DNA of 64,000 bases from contig NC_058051.1 of assembly GCF_020085105.1 (NCBI RefSeq), positions 400,001 to 464,000 on the forward strand. Reading direction: 5' to 3'. The notes below the pieces were generated by a model, which saw only the letters and a program-made list of their open reading frames with translations, was not told the DNA's origin and did not search any database. Of this stretch, positions 25,501 through 32,639 are shown piece after piece. The stretch's first letter is position 1; every line of letters starts with the position of its first letter. The stretch is from Siniperca chuatsi (taxonomy: Eukaryota > Chordata > Actinopteri > Centrarchiformes > Sinipercidae). Position numbers and translations under genes: made by a program.

Positions 25501-28500
25501 TGGTGCAGGTAAAGAAAAACAGTGCATGAAAGAGGACATGATGTCAGGTATCAGAGGAGGCAGGTGAGGACTGAACAGAGGTTTTCACAAGGGGACTTTT
25601 TACTGGACTTATTGGAAGTCTTCATCAGGGCTCTGAGGGTACTCAATGCCTGGTGCATCAGGACACGCCTTAGTCTAGTTTAGTTACTTTGAATTTCATT
25701 CTGGCTTTTAATGACTAAAGCACTAACTACAATGTTTAGATTACGTCATATGATTTGTTTAACTGTGCTTTTTTAAAACCTTCCACTGATGAACCGTCTT
25801 CCTGTCAGGAGAGTTTGGGGAGGTGTGCAGTGGAAACCTCCGACAGCCTGGGAAGAGAGAGATCCTGGTGGCAATCAAGACGCTGAAGGCGGGCTACACT
25901 GACCGCCAGAGGCGGGACTTCCTGAGCGAGGCATCCATCATGGGCCAGTTCGACCACCCCAACATCATCCATCTGGAGGGGGTGGTGACCAAGAGCAGCC
26001 CTGTGATGATCATCACTGAGTTCATGGAGAACGGATCCCTCGACTCATTCCTCAGGGTAAAGACACACTGGTTAATGACAACGTTGCCTCCCAGCCACTG
26101 ATCATGATCTACTCGTGCATTGCACTGCATCTGCTGCAGTGAAACATCTTTTTCCAAAGCAAAGTAGACTAGAAAGGGAGTTTTGCATAGGTGTTGAATA
26201 AGCCCTGCTAGTGGTCCTTAGTGCCTATATTAAACCAGGAGCGGTTCTAGGGTCAGTGGAGATCATTTTAGTTCAGGAGCAGGACCACACCTCAAACACT
26301 CTGCTTCCTGTTTTATGTCCATAAACACCTTCCTGCCCAAAAAAACAGGTATGCACCTGTTTGTTCTTGTTTTCTGTGCATGCAACCTCACAACATTCAT
26401 TTAGCTTGCAGCATTGTTTCTCCAGTAAACTAAGCTCCACCAACAAACTAACCTCCACCAACAAACTAAGCTCCACCAACAAACTAACCTCCACCAACAA
26501 ACTAAGCTCCACCAACAAACTAACCTCCACCAACAAACTAAGCTCCACCAACAAACTAACCTCCACCAACAAACTAAGCTCCCACCAACAAACTAACCTC
26601 CACCAACAAACTAAGCTCCACCAACAAACTAACCTCCACCAACAAACTAAGCTCCCCACCAACAAACTAACCTCCACCAACAAACTAAGCTCCCACCAAC
26701 AAACTAACCTCCACCAACAAACTAAGCTCCACCAACAAACTAACCTCCACCAACAAACTAAGCTCCACCAACAAACTAACCTCCACCAACAAACTAAGCT
26801 CCACCAACAAACTAACCTCCACCAACAAACTAAGCTCCACCAACAAACTAAGCTCCCACCAACAAACTAACCTCCACCAACAAACTAAGCTCCACCAACA
26901 AACTAAGCTCCCACCAACAAACTAAGCTCCACCAACAAACTAAGCTCCCACCAACAAACTAACCTCCACCAACAAACTAAGCTCCACCAACAAACTAAGC
27001 TCCCACCAACAAACTAACCTCCACCAACAAACTAAGCTCCACCAACAAACTAAGCTCCACCAACAAACTAACCTCCACCAACAAACTAAGCTCCCACCAA
27101 CAAACTAACCTCCACCAACAAACTAAGCTCCCACCAACAAACTAACCTCCACCAACAAACTAAGCTCCACCAACAAACTAAGCTCCACCAACAAACTAAC
27201 CTCCACCAACAAACTAAGCTCCACCAACAAACTAACCTCCACCAACAAACTAAGCTCCACCAACAAACTAACCTCCACCAACAAACTAAGCTCCACCAAC
27301 AAACTAAGCTCCCACCAACAAACTAACCTCCACCAACAAACTAAGCTCCACCAACAAACTAAGCTCCCACCAACAAACTAAGCTCCACCAACAAACTAAG
27401 CTCCCACCAACAAACTAACCTCCACCAACAAACTAAGCTCCACCAACAAACTAAGCTCCCACCAACAAACTAACCTCCACCAACAAACTAAGCTCCCACC
27501 AACAAACTAAGCTCCACCAACAAACTAAGCTCCCACCAACAAACTAAGCTCCACCAACAAACTAAGCTCCCACCAACAAACTAACCTCCACCAACAAACT
27601 AAGCTCCACCAACAAACTAAGCTCCCACCAACAAACTAACCTCCACCAACAAACTAAGCTCCCACCAACAAACTAACCTCCACCAACAAACTAAGCTCCC
27701 ACCAACAAACTAAGCTCCACCAACACTGGAATGTCTCAAATCTTCAACTGCCAGCCAAGGAGTCACAGATCACTTAATCAAAATCATGGGCTGCCAGCCA
27801 TCATAAGTCTAGCAACTGTACATCCGCTCTGACGTTCAGCACCTGTGCAGTGGTCAGTTGTCTCTGTATCCTCCAGAAGGCTTTTAGAAGCCACGATAGA
27901 GCCTCATCCTGCTCCACCATTCCCATCTGCCAGTCACTACTCATACGTTTCATGATAAACATTTATTCGCAGCTCAGTGGACAGTGTGGTCCTTGCTCGT
28001 GAACTGAACAAACTAGAGTTGTCTTTAGTTTTCATTGCCTAAAATAGAGTGTGACTAGCAAAAATTAAATATCTAAAATGTGACTGAAACTAAAATGTTT
28101 TTGTCAAAAGACTATCAACATAAAAATTTAACTCTGAATACTGAATTCTGGATAACACTGCCGTAGCCAACGTCACTACTGCAGATCTGGCCTTTAGATT
28201 TTTATACGGTACATTTTCTCAGAGTAGTTTGACATAATAGTGGTCCAGGCAAAAAGCTCACTGAGTGTCCAAATTGGAAGTGGCAGCATGAATATGCTCA
28301 GTAAATTTCATGGCGATCTGCCCAGTACGTGTACAAGTGAAAAACTTGGTGCTGGAGGAAAGGTCATCTTACATAAATAATCACAGAAAATGTCCAGGCA
28401 ATTTCAGTTTAGAGGAAAAAGAATTATTTCGTCTATGCAAAATTAAAATGTAAAGGTCAGTTTAAATGGAATTATCCATGAAAGAGTAGCTGTCAAATCC

Positions 28501-31500
28501 TGTCAAATGAATAACAACCAATGATGCGGACTACACATTAGACAGGAGAGAAATATCCGAGGAGCTCTGATCCCAAGCCAGCAAGGATCCATGTGGTTGA
28601 TTAGTAGGAATGTGTTCACTCTACAGTCCTATTATCCAGCACAAGCAGTGTTCAGTCATCGTTCACTCATCACAAAAAACAAGCGCTCATTAGTTGTTGT
28701 TTTTCTTAAAGCAAAATGACGGGCAGTTCACTGTGATCCAGCTGGTGGGAATGCTGCGCGGCATCGCTGCAGGGATGAAGTACCTGGGCGACATGAACTA
28801 CGTCCATCGAGACCTGGCAGCAAGGAACATCCTGGTCAACAGCAACCTGGTGTGCAAAGTGTCTGACTTCGGCCTGTCGCGCTTCCTTGAGGACGATACT
28901 TCAGACCCAACCTACACCAGCGCTCTGGTGAGTCTTCATCATAAACTGCGGGGGTCCCTCAAAAAGTGGCCCTGGCATAGCAGATATGGACTGATACGGA
29001 GCTGTAGAGGACCGCTGGACTGCTGACCCCCACCCACACCTCCCTCACCTGCAGGAGGAGGGAGAAATTAGCCACTACGGCCCACAAGCTAACAGTCCAG
29101 AGCGGGTTTATTTGATGGGCGGGAAGAGAAAAGAGGAGGATTTTAATATGAAAATGCCCCAGAATTTCCTTTTTGACACTTTTAAATGGTACTAAAAGTT
29201 CCTAGCATAGAGTTTCCTCTTAAGAGCAGCTGAGAGACACTTTTACTAAAGAACTGAGAGAACTCCTCAGCTAAGGGAAGGGACGAGGTCAACCTGTTTC
29301 TATGGATGACATCATTTTTGAGTGAAATTTGAATTATAAATCAAATGTTAAAAAAATACATTATGAATTAAATTACTGGAAGTTAAGAGGCAAAACAGGA
29401 AATGGAACAAACGAAAAAATGGGCGAGCCAATAGGTCAATAGGTTGCTTAATATGCATCAATAATGGAAAGACTCCTGTCTTTGTCTTTCTGTCCACTGT
29501 GCCACTGTCGACACTGTCCACACTTGGTTTTTCCAGGGAGGGAAGATTCCCATCCGGTGGACGGCTCCAGAGGCCATTCAGTACAGGAAGTTCACCTCGT
29601 CCAGTGACTGCTGGAGCTATGGCATAGTCATGTGGGAGGTGATGTCATATGGAGAGAGGCCCTACTGGGACATGAGCAATCAAGATGTGAGTAAAGCCCT
29701 GTCATAGACAGGCGATAAGCCTGTTTTTAATGATTTGCTCATAGAGTCTAATTCAGTCACATTCAATGGTAGTTTTTAAAGCCCCTGTGTGTGGAATCGT
29801 ATGCGATTATTATAGAATTAGGTAGGGACATGTCCCTGCCAATATCCAGCGACTACTGAATTGTCCCTGGCAATCATTTTGATAAAAAAAATTAAATATA
29901 ACCACTGTTGTCCGTCAGTGTCTAGTCAGTGTATTTGGTACACAAACGGTGAACAGTCAGCCGCAAATTAGTGAGAGAATAACATAAACCAAAAGAGTCT
30001 AGTCTAACTACGACGCAGTATTAGGGCCACAGTTTCGAGAATTAAGTCATAATGTTAAAAAGAGTTGTAATATTTCAAGGATAAAGTCTTAATAGAGTAT
30101 GTTGCTCGGTCCGTCTTTCCTCTGAGCAGTAGGTCTGAGTCGCTGTCTCTGCGTCCCCCTCGCTCAGAGACAGACGCCTTTGCTCTGTTTGGGACCGTCT
30201 CACCACTCCAGGAAGCTTCCCACTGAAGCGGCTGGGAGCTGCACTTATCGGAGCTGCTGAAGTTAACATTAGTGTGGATTTGTGGTGAGATTTATGCCTG
30301 ATCGCAAGGGTTTTCCACCTCCGATGAAGAGCAGCTTCTCTAAACTTTGTCTCATCCAGTACAGTCCCCAACGGGGCTCTGCGTCTGTCAGACGGTCTGA
30401 AGGGGAGCAATAACGTACAGAGTGTAGGGCAGGTCGATTTACTTTTTTAGTATAATGACTTTATTCTCATTAAATTATGACTTTATTCTCGAAATCACAG
30501 ACATGTGGGATATATTTTGAATGTGCAGAACGTTTTGAACATGAGCAGAAACACGTGTGAGCTATTAAAGTCCAGGGGTTTATGAATGAATTCAAATGAA
30601 TGAATTTATCATTGTCGTGAACAGGTGCCACATGAACATTTAAAGGTTACTTTAAAGGGGAGGGAAGAGTAAATCATGCCTACAGGTGTGTTGACTCAGC
30701 AGGGACGATATTAACTGAGAAAATACAGGAGAATAAATATTTGAAAGCACTACAGACTGCCTGAGAGCCGAACTGCATTATACTCCATTAGATTAGTCAC
30801 CTGCCGCCTGACTTCTGTGTTTCCCTTTACATAAATGAAGACATTTGAACCATAGATTGATGCAGAAATTGGTCCAGAAAAATTCACCAGAACGCAGGAA
30901 ATGAAGCTGGGGGTGGATCACCAAAAACCCAGTGACTCTTGTATGCATTGGTGACTAGCTGGCTTGCTACTACGACATGTAAAGAACTTTTGCCAGTCTC
31001 CCCCGGTCTCCAGTCCCAGACCTTCCTCTACCTCTACCTCACTACACAGAGTAGAAACCCCAACAAGCACATTTCCCAAAGTGTCAGTTTTGTCTAATAT
31101 TAAAGTCACCATATGGCACAAGCTGTACTGTGGTTTATCGCAACAGTCAAACATTGGTTTCATTTCATTTGTGGTTTTGTTTGTGTGTCTTATCTGTTGA
31201 GTGTAGTTCTGTACTGAATCAGGTTCTAGCTATGTCCTGAGTCTCCCATCAGTTTTCATGTCAATTCTTGCAGGTTATCAATGCCATAGAGCAGGACTAC
31301 AGGTTGCCGCCCCCTATGGACTGTCCTAGTGCACTGCATCAGCTGATGCTGGACTGCTGGCAGAAAGACCGCAACAACCGGCCCAAATTCAGCCAGATCG
31401 TCAGCACCCTGGACAAGATGATCCGCAACCCCAACAGTCTCAAGGCCATGACACCACTGTCATCAAGGTATGGCAGGAAAGACCTCCATCACTTCACACT

Positions 31501-32639
31501 GTGAATGAGCTACACCTGTCACAAGTCAGCTGTCTCACAGGCTGTTCTGCTTTTGTCTTCTTTCTGTCCACCAGTGTCCACTTACCTCTGCTGGATCGCA
31601 GCACTCCAGACTTCTCCTCTTTCAGCACGGTGGACGAGTGGCTGGACGCCATAAAGATGGGACAGTACAAGGAGAACTTTGCCAACGAAGGCTTCACCAG
31701 CTTTGATGTGGTGTCTCAGATGACCATGGAGTATGTTAGATACTTTTGTTGTATCCTCGCTGTAAAGAAGACAGATCGCACAAAGAGCGATGTGGTGATG
31801 ATACTGATCATCATGTTAGTTAGTTCACTGTGAGTTAAAAGCTAATGCGGGTGCCAGGGCTCCTAGTTTGTAATAAAAAATAAATATCTAATAACTATCT
31901 ATCTTAACAATAATAATAATAATAATCTTTTTTGACATATATTTGGCATATAACTAATGAAATTAACAAGTAATACAGGATTAGAACTTGGAAAATATAT
32001 TTATTATTTCACTGTCTTACTGTACTTTTCAAAAATAACTGCTACACCTGCTTAAGATCATATTTAGATTCATTGACAGATAATTAAGAAGAGATAATGA
32101 TGTTTTTACGTATTTACTACAAAGAGCGCTGTCCTTTATTGCCTTATCCTGGATTGAGGTTCGATACTGATACGTCTTTTTAGGAGACTGTTATCATTAC
32201 GCACCAACTGTAATTCAAACTTAAGTTAAATATTTTCCCCCAAAACATGCCGATGAGCTTTGACAGTCAGCCCTGAGTAGAGTCTTCATTGTTTCCTTTC
32301 AGACTCAAACAACCTGCACCAATCACAGGGTTAGGGCAGCCTGTAAGTAGCCTGAGAGGCAAAACTAAGGGCAGAAAAGCTCCACGCCCACTCGCTGCAG
32401 CTCACATCGTGTTATAAAACACACAGAAATGTTCAATTAGACTCGGATTTCAGATCCAGAAAATAGGAAGGATTTCAAGTGTTAGTCTTGTGGTATACCG
32501 AGGTGGAACTGACACATGGCTTCTCTTCAGGGACATCCTCAGAGTGGGAGTGACGTTGGCTGGCCACCAGAAGAAGATCCTGAACAGCATCCAGTCCATG
32601 AGGGCCCAGATGAACCAGATCACTTCAGTGGAGGTGTGA
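3144..32639 (+). CDS. ephb2: Ephrin type-B receptor 2 (whole gene, 16 coding exons)
   Basis: Receptor tyrosine kinase for membrane-bound ephrins; at the plasma membrane it drives contact-dependent axon guidance, boundary formation and synapse signalling. Sixteen exons with GT-AG borders join in frame: 3144-3243, 15965-16029, 17150-17834, 23133-23288, 23691-24026, 24173-24297, 24479-24641, 24769-24877, 25135-25199, 25386-25508, 25809-26056, 28712-28927, 29537-29686, 31274-31467, 31575-31730, 32531-32639. The product is 999 residues: signal peptide to about A31, ephrin-binding domain (about 35-205), Cys-rich region, FN3 domains (about 336-447 and 448-540), transmembrane helix 556-578, juxtamembrane Tyr609/Tyr615, kinase (GAGEFG 641-646, Lys666, HRD 757-759, DFG 777-779), SAM (about 926-990) and PDZ ligand SVEV. 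B2 rather than B1/B3/B4 is indicated by the exon 4 stretch [20 protein letters not shown] and the exon 9 stretch [14 protein letters not shown]. Which teleost duplicate (a or b) it is cannot be told. One oddity is Cys822 in the DxWSYG motif. Confidence 0.96.
8225..8346 (+). repeat. Dispersed repeat, family R2, copy 1
   Basis: Contains 'tttttccagagttcccaca', 'gtcttcgtcagtggatg', 'gctcagttgtcatggaga' and 'tggatctgtcgacatg'. The same phrases recur at 8465-8545, 25060-25125 and 48190-48290. Confidence 0.55.
8465..8545 (+). repeat. Dispersed repeat, family R2, copy 2 (partial)
   Basis: Shares 'caactcaaggtccac', 'tttttccagagctttcac' and 'cagtcttcattagcagatgg' with the copy about 240 bases upstream, so the two probably arose by insertion or duplication of the same family. 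Confidence 0.5.
9820..10110 (+). mobile_element. Non-LTR retrotransposon fragment (end of reverse transcriptase)
   Basis: An open frame reads [20 protein letters not shown], then [20 protein letters not shown] and [17 protein letters not shown]. This pattern (ISHLSYC...TVWSQ...LHKQALKI) is typical of the C-terminal part of LINE-type reverse transcriptases in fish. The fragment lacks the catalytic part and the rest of the element; it is a dead remnant in ephb2 intron 1. Confidence 0.6.
10800..11140. promoter_or_regulatory. Candidate regulatory block in ephb2 intron 1
   Basis: A unique-looking stretch with CATAAAACAAAG (SOX-like), GGGTTTAATCC, TTTCATTGAATCATGCA (AP-1/homeodomain-like), CCATTATTGG and the palindrome ACTGCATGCAGT. 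No repeats are seen. The call rests on motif density only; conservation was not tested. Confidence 0.25.
12640..12880. promoter_or_regulatory. Candidate regulatory block in ephb2 intron 1
   Basis: Complex, repeat-free sequence with CTTTATGCC, CTCATTAATCG, CTGATACTAACGG, CCATTTGGATGCAACA and TGGCTGCTCGC close together. It resembles a conserved non-coding element in texture, but conservation was not tested. Confidence 0.25.
13063..13109. repeat. (TA)n microsatellite
   Basis: About 47 bases of uninterrupted TA dinucleotides. Confidence 0.95.
14100..14330. promoter_or_regulatory. Candidate regulatory block in ephb2 intron 1
   Basis: Contains GATAATTAG, TTTATGCATAGA, CCAATAGCTGC, GGGCTAATTG and TATGCAAAT (an octamer match, around 14120). 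The dense homeodomain/POU-type sites suggest an enhancer. Inference only. Confidence 0.28.
15060..15360. promoter_or_regulatory. Candidate regulatory block just upstream of ephb2 exon 2
   Basis: Contains TGATTAATCAC, many ATTA/TAAT cores (TATAATTAATTATTCATGA, GCATTAATAATTGC), TTTGATTAAGG and CCAATCAAAAGG (TCF/LEF-like). Repeat-free. Inference from motif density. Confidence 0.28.
15965..16029 (+). CDS. ephb2: ephb2 coding exon 2: start of ephrin-binding domain
   Basis: A 65-base exon reading (E)[22 protein letters not shown], the conserved first strand of the Eph ligand-binding domain. The acceptor is TTGTGCAG and the donor GTGAGT. It completes the split codon from exon 1 and ends in phase 0. 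Confidence 0.93.
16030..17149 (+). other. ephb2: ephb2 intron 2
   Basis: A 1.1 kb intron. It holds a TG-rich microsatellite at 16478-16575 and a stretch at about 16790-16860 of the 'cctaaccttaaccaag' type that recurs around fish repeats. Nothing else is recognised. Confidence 0.85.
16478..16575. repeat. TG/TGAG microsatellite
   Basis: An interrupted (TG)n with GA interruptions, ending in a short (AG)n run. Confidence 0.9.
17150..17834 (+). CDS. ephb2: ephb2 coding exon 3: ephrin-binding domain and start of Cys-rich region
   Basis: A 685-base exon. It carries [20 protein letters not shown], the [18 protein letters not shown] block, the [20 protein letters not shown] block, and the CMCKAGYE start of the Cys-rich/EGF-like segment. 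The size and content match the large third exon usual in Eph genes. The donor is AGAG|GTAAGG, phase 1. Confidence 0.96.
18815..18870. repeat. Short dispersed repeat phrase ('attgatccccgaggggag')
   Basis: 'ctccattgatccccgaggg' followed by 'ttccagctgctcactgtcac' matches a phrase common in fish genomes. A related phrase ('tttattgatcctcagagg') is at 43468-43520. Confidence 0.4.
19385..19815 (+). mobile_element. Dispersed repeat family R1, copy 1, with 76-base tandem units
   Basis: Ends with the block AGCCAGGCTAGCTGTTTGCC ... TTTATGCTAAGCTAGGCTAA and 'catatttcccaacatgaacta', shared with copies at 38155-38300 (inverted), 50935-51130 and 55800-56040. Upstream of that block a 76-base unit starting 'gaacaaaccagatccagc' repeats at 19453, 19529 and 19605, with a shorter diverged unit before. 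Probably a non-autonomous DNA transposon. Confidence 0.6.
21310..21610 (-). mobile_element. LINE remnant: C-terminal reverse transcriptase segment
   Basis: On the minus strand one frame reads [20 protein letters not shown], then [20 protein letters not shown], and an overlapping frame reads [16 protein letters not shown]. This is the standard C-terminal region of LINE ORF2 proteins in fish. Two frames are needed, so it is frameshifted. It is probably the tail of the element whose front lies at 22020-22920. Confidence 0.7.
22020..22920 (-). mobile_element. LINE remnant: endonuclease domain and linker
   Basis: On the minus strand the frame 22919-22467 reads [44 protein letters not shown] and [11 protein letters not shown], which is the exonuclease-endonuclease-phosphatase domain of a non-LTR retrotransposon. 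Further on come [16 protein letters not shown] and a segment readable as [20 protein letters not shown], the usual linker before reverse transcriptase. Expected motifs are broken (the domain's HS.H end is degraded) and the reverse transcriptase core is absent before 21610. Inactive. Confidence 0.72.
23133..23288 (+). CDS. ephb2: ephb2 coding exon 4: Cys-rich (EGF-like) region
   Basis: A 156-base exon with six cysteines, including the stretch [20 protein letters not shown] that separates EPHB2 from its paralogues. The acceptor follows a pyrimidine-rich run (TCTCCATTACAG) and the donor is GTATGT. Phase 1 at both ends. Confidence 0.95.
23289..23690 (+). other. ephb2: ephb2 intron 4
   Basis: A 402-base intron; nothing recognised beyond its splice sites. 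Confidence 0.9.
23691..24026 (+). CDS. ephb2: ephb2 coding exon 5: first fibronectin III domain
   Basis: A 336-base exon covering the first FN3 domain ([20 protein letters not shown] to TTNQA). It contains [20 protein letters not shown] and the [20 protein letters not shown] strand. Acceptor TTCTCTTCCAG, donor GTGAGG, phase 1 to phase 1. Confidence 0.96.
24173..24297 (+). CDS. ephb2: ephb2 coding exon 6: second fibronectin III domain, first half
   Basis: A 125-base exon reading [20 protein letters not shown] then [20 protein letters not shown] and EK. Acceptor TTGTTCTCAG, donor GTACAT, phase 1 to phase 0. Confidence 0.95.
24479..24641 (+). CDS. ephb2: ephb2 coding exon 7: second fibronectin III domain, second half
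   Basis: A 163-base exon ending in the conserved [20 protein letters not shown] and MYFQTMTE. The first third ([17 protein letters not shown]) is the variable loop and differs most from mammalian EPHB2. Acceptor TTGTGTTTCAG, donor GTAGGG. Confidence 0.94.
24769..24877 (+). CDS. ephb2: ephb2 coding exon 8: transmembrane helix
   Basis: A 109-base exon reading [16 protein letters not shown], then a hydrophobic stretch of about 23 residues (556-578) rich in Ile and Val that ends in VCR. Acceptor TGACCTGTAG, donor AG|GTAAGC, phase 1 to phase 2. Confidence 0.93.
25060..25125 (+). repeat. Dispersed repeat, family R2, copy 3, touching the exon 9 splice site
   Basis: 'tggtcttcatcagtggatgg', 'agttgctcagttcatggaga' and 'tggatctgttgacatg' match the copies at 8225 and 48190. 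It ends within about ten bases of the CAGCAG acceptor of ephb2 exon 9. Confidence 0.55.
25135..25199 (+). CDS. ephb2: ephb2 coding exon 9: juxtamembrane segment
   Basis: A 65-base exon reading [20 protein letters not shown] and GH. Its acceptor is a tandem CAGCAG, so splicing at the upstream AG would start the exon at 25132 and add one Ser. The donor is CACA|GTAAGT. The expected Eph residues ([13 protein letters not shown]) fix the frame. Confidence 0.92.
25386..25508 (+). CDS. ephb2: ephb2 coding exon 10: juxtamembrane tyrosines and kinase start
   Basis: A 123-base exon reading [20 protein letters not shown] through to VIGAG. It carries the two juxtamembrane Tyr residues (609, 615), whose phosphorylation relieves autoinhibition in this family, and the first part of the glycine loop. 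Acceptor TCTCTGTTGAAG, donor GCAG|GTAAAG. Confidence 0.94.
25809..26056 (+). CDS. ephb2: ephb2 coding exon 11: kinase N-lobe
   Basis: A 248-base exon with the rest of the Gly loop (GEFGEV), the ATP-anchoring Lys666 in VAIKTLK, helix C ([20 protein letters not shown]) and the hinge ([17 protein letters not shown]). Acceptor TTCCTGTCAG, donor AGG|GTAAAG, phase 0 out. Confidence 0.96.
26057..28711 (+). other. ephb2: ephb2 intron 11
   Basis: A 2.65 kb intron between two kinase exons, half of it taken up by the minisatellite at 26430-27727. The rest (26057-26429 and 27728-28711) shows no gene; a phrase at about 28290-28320 ('aaatttcatggcgatctg') resembles a fish repeat. Confidence 0.9.
26430..27727. 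repeat. 18/19-base minisatellite, about 71 units
   Basis: Unit CTAAGCTCCACCAACAAA in two main forms, differing by G or C in 'aaGctcc'/'aaCctcc'. By direct count there are about 26 C-type and 45 G-type units. An extra C (ctccc, once ctcccc) is found only in G-type units. The first units alternate strictly G-C; later parts show G-G' and C-G-G' groups. Open frames on both strands are a by-product of the 18-base period. Confidence 0.97.
28712..28927 (+). CDS. ephb2: ephb2 coding exon 12: catalytic loop and DFG
   Basis: A 216-base exon with the catalytic loop [13 protein letters not shown] (HRD 757-759), DFG 777-779 and the activation-loop tail up to TYTSAL. All catalytic residues are intact. Acceptor TTTTCTTAAAG, donor CTG|GTGAGT, phase 0 at both ends. 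Confidence 0.96.
28928..29536 (+). other. ephb2: ephb2 intron 12
   Basis: A 609-base intron; no repeat or gene recognised. Confidence 0.9.
29537..29686 (+). CDS. ephb2: ephb2 coding exon 13: P+1 loop and subdomain IX
   Basis: A 150-base exon reading [20 protein letters not shown], then [20 protein letters not shown] and [10 protein letters not shown]. The usual SDVWSYG is SDCWSYG here (TGC at 29609-29611). Acceptor TTTTTCCAG, donor GAT|GTGAGT. Confidence 0.95.
29687..31273 (+). other. ephb2: ephb2 intron 13
   Basis: A 1.6 kb intron containing the inverted-repeat element at 29995-30510; otherwise nothing recognised. Confidence 0.88.
29995..30510. mobile_element. MITE-like element with long inverted ends
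   Basis: The left end (around 30031, 'tttcgagaattaagtcataa') and the right end (reverse complement of 'ttatgactttattctcgaaa' at about 30474) match over about 50 bases with few differences. The roughly 330-base core shows no transposase. An open frame on the minus strand (30410-30075) has no recognisable domain. Confidence 0.5.
31274..31467 (+). CDS. ephb2: ephb2 coding exon 14: kinase C-lobe end
   Basis: A 194-base exon reading [20 protein letters not shown], then [20 protein letters not shown] and the linker [19 protein letters not shown]. Acceptor TTCTTGCAG, donor AAG|GTATGG, phase 0 to phase 2. Confidence 0.96.
31575..31730 (+). CDS. ephb2: ephb2 coding exon 15: SAM domain, first part
   Basis: A 156-base exon reading [20 protein letters not shown], then [16 protein letters not shown] and [14 protein letters not shown]. 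This is the N-terminal half of the Eph SAM domain. Acceptor CTGTCCACCAG, donor GA|GTATGT, phase 2 at both ends. Confidence 0.95.
31731..32530 (+). other. ephb2: ephb2 intron 15
   Basis: An 800-base, AT-rich intron with an (AAT)n-like run near 31910; nothing else recognised. Confidence 0.9.
32531..32639 (+). CDS. ephb2: ephb2 coding exon 16: SAM end and PDZ ligand
   Basis: Reads [20 protein letters not shown], then [15 protein letters not shown] and TGA. The C-terminal SVEV is the class II PDZ-binding motif of the EPHB2 short isoform. Acceptor CTCTTCAG. GTGTGA at the last Val and stop also resembles a splice donor (see findings). Confidence 0.95.

Noticed and set aside
26361..26870. Open frame of 169 codons with [12 protein letters not shown] repeats (and a mirrored LVEVS/LVELS frame on the other strand)
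   Set aside because: It is the translation of an 18-base minisatellite inside an intron; the period is a multiple of three, so frames stay open by chance, and the frame ends where 19-base units begin to shift it.
26430..27727. CRISPR-like array
   Set aside because: Units are contiguous with no unique spacers, and the DNA is a vertebrate intron.
30075..30410. 111-codon minus-strand open frame inside the intron 13 inverted-repeat element, considered as a transposase
   Set aside because: No DDE, zinc-finger or helix-turn-helix pattern is visible; the element looks non-autonomous.
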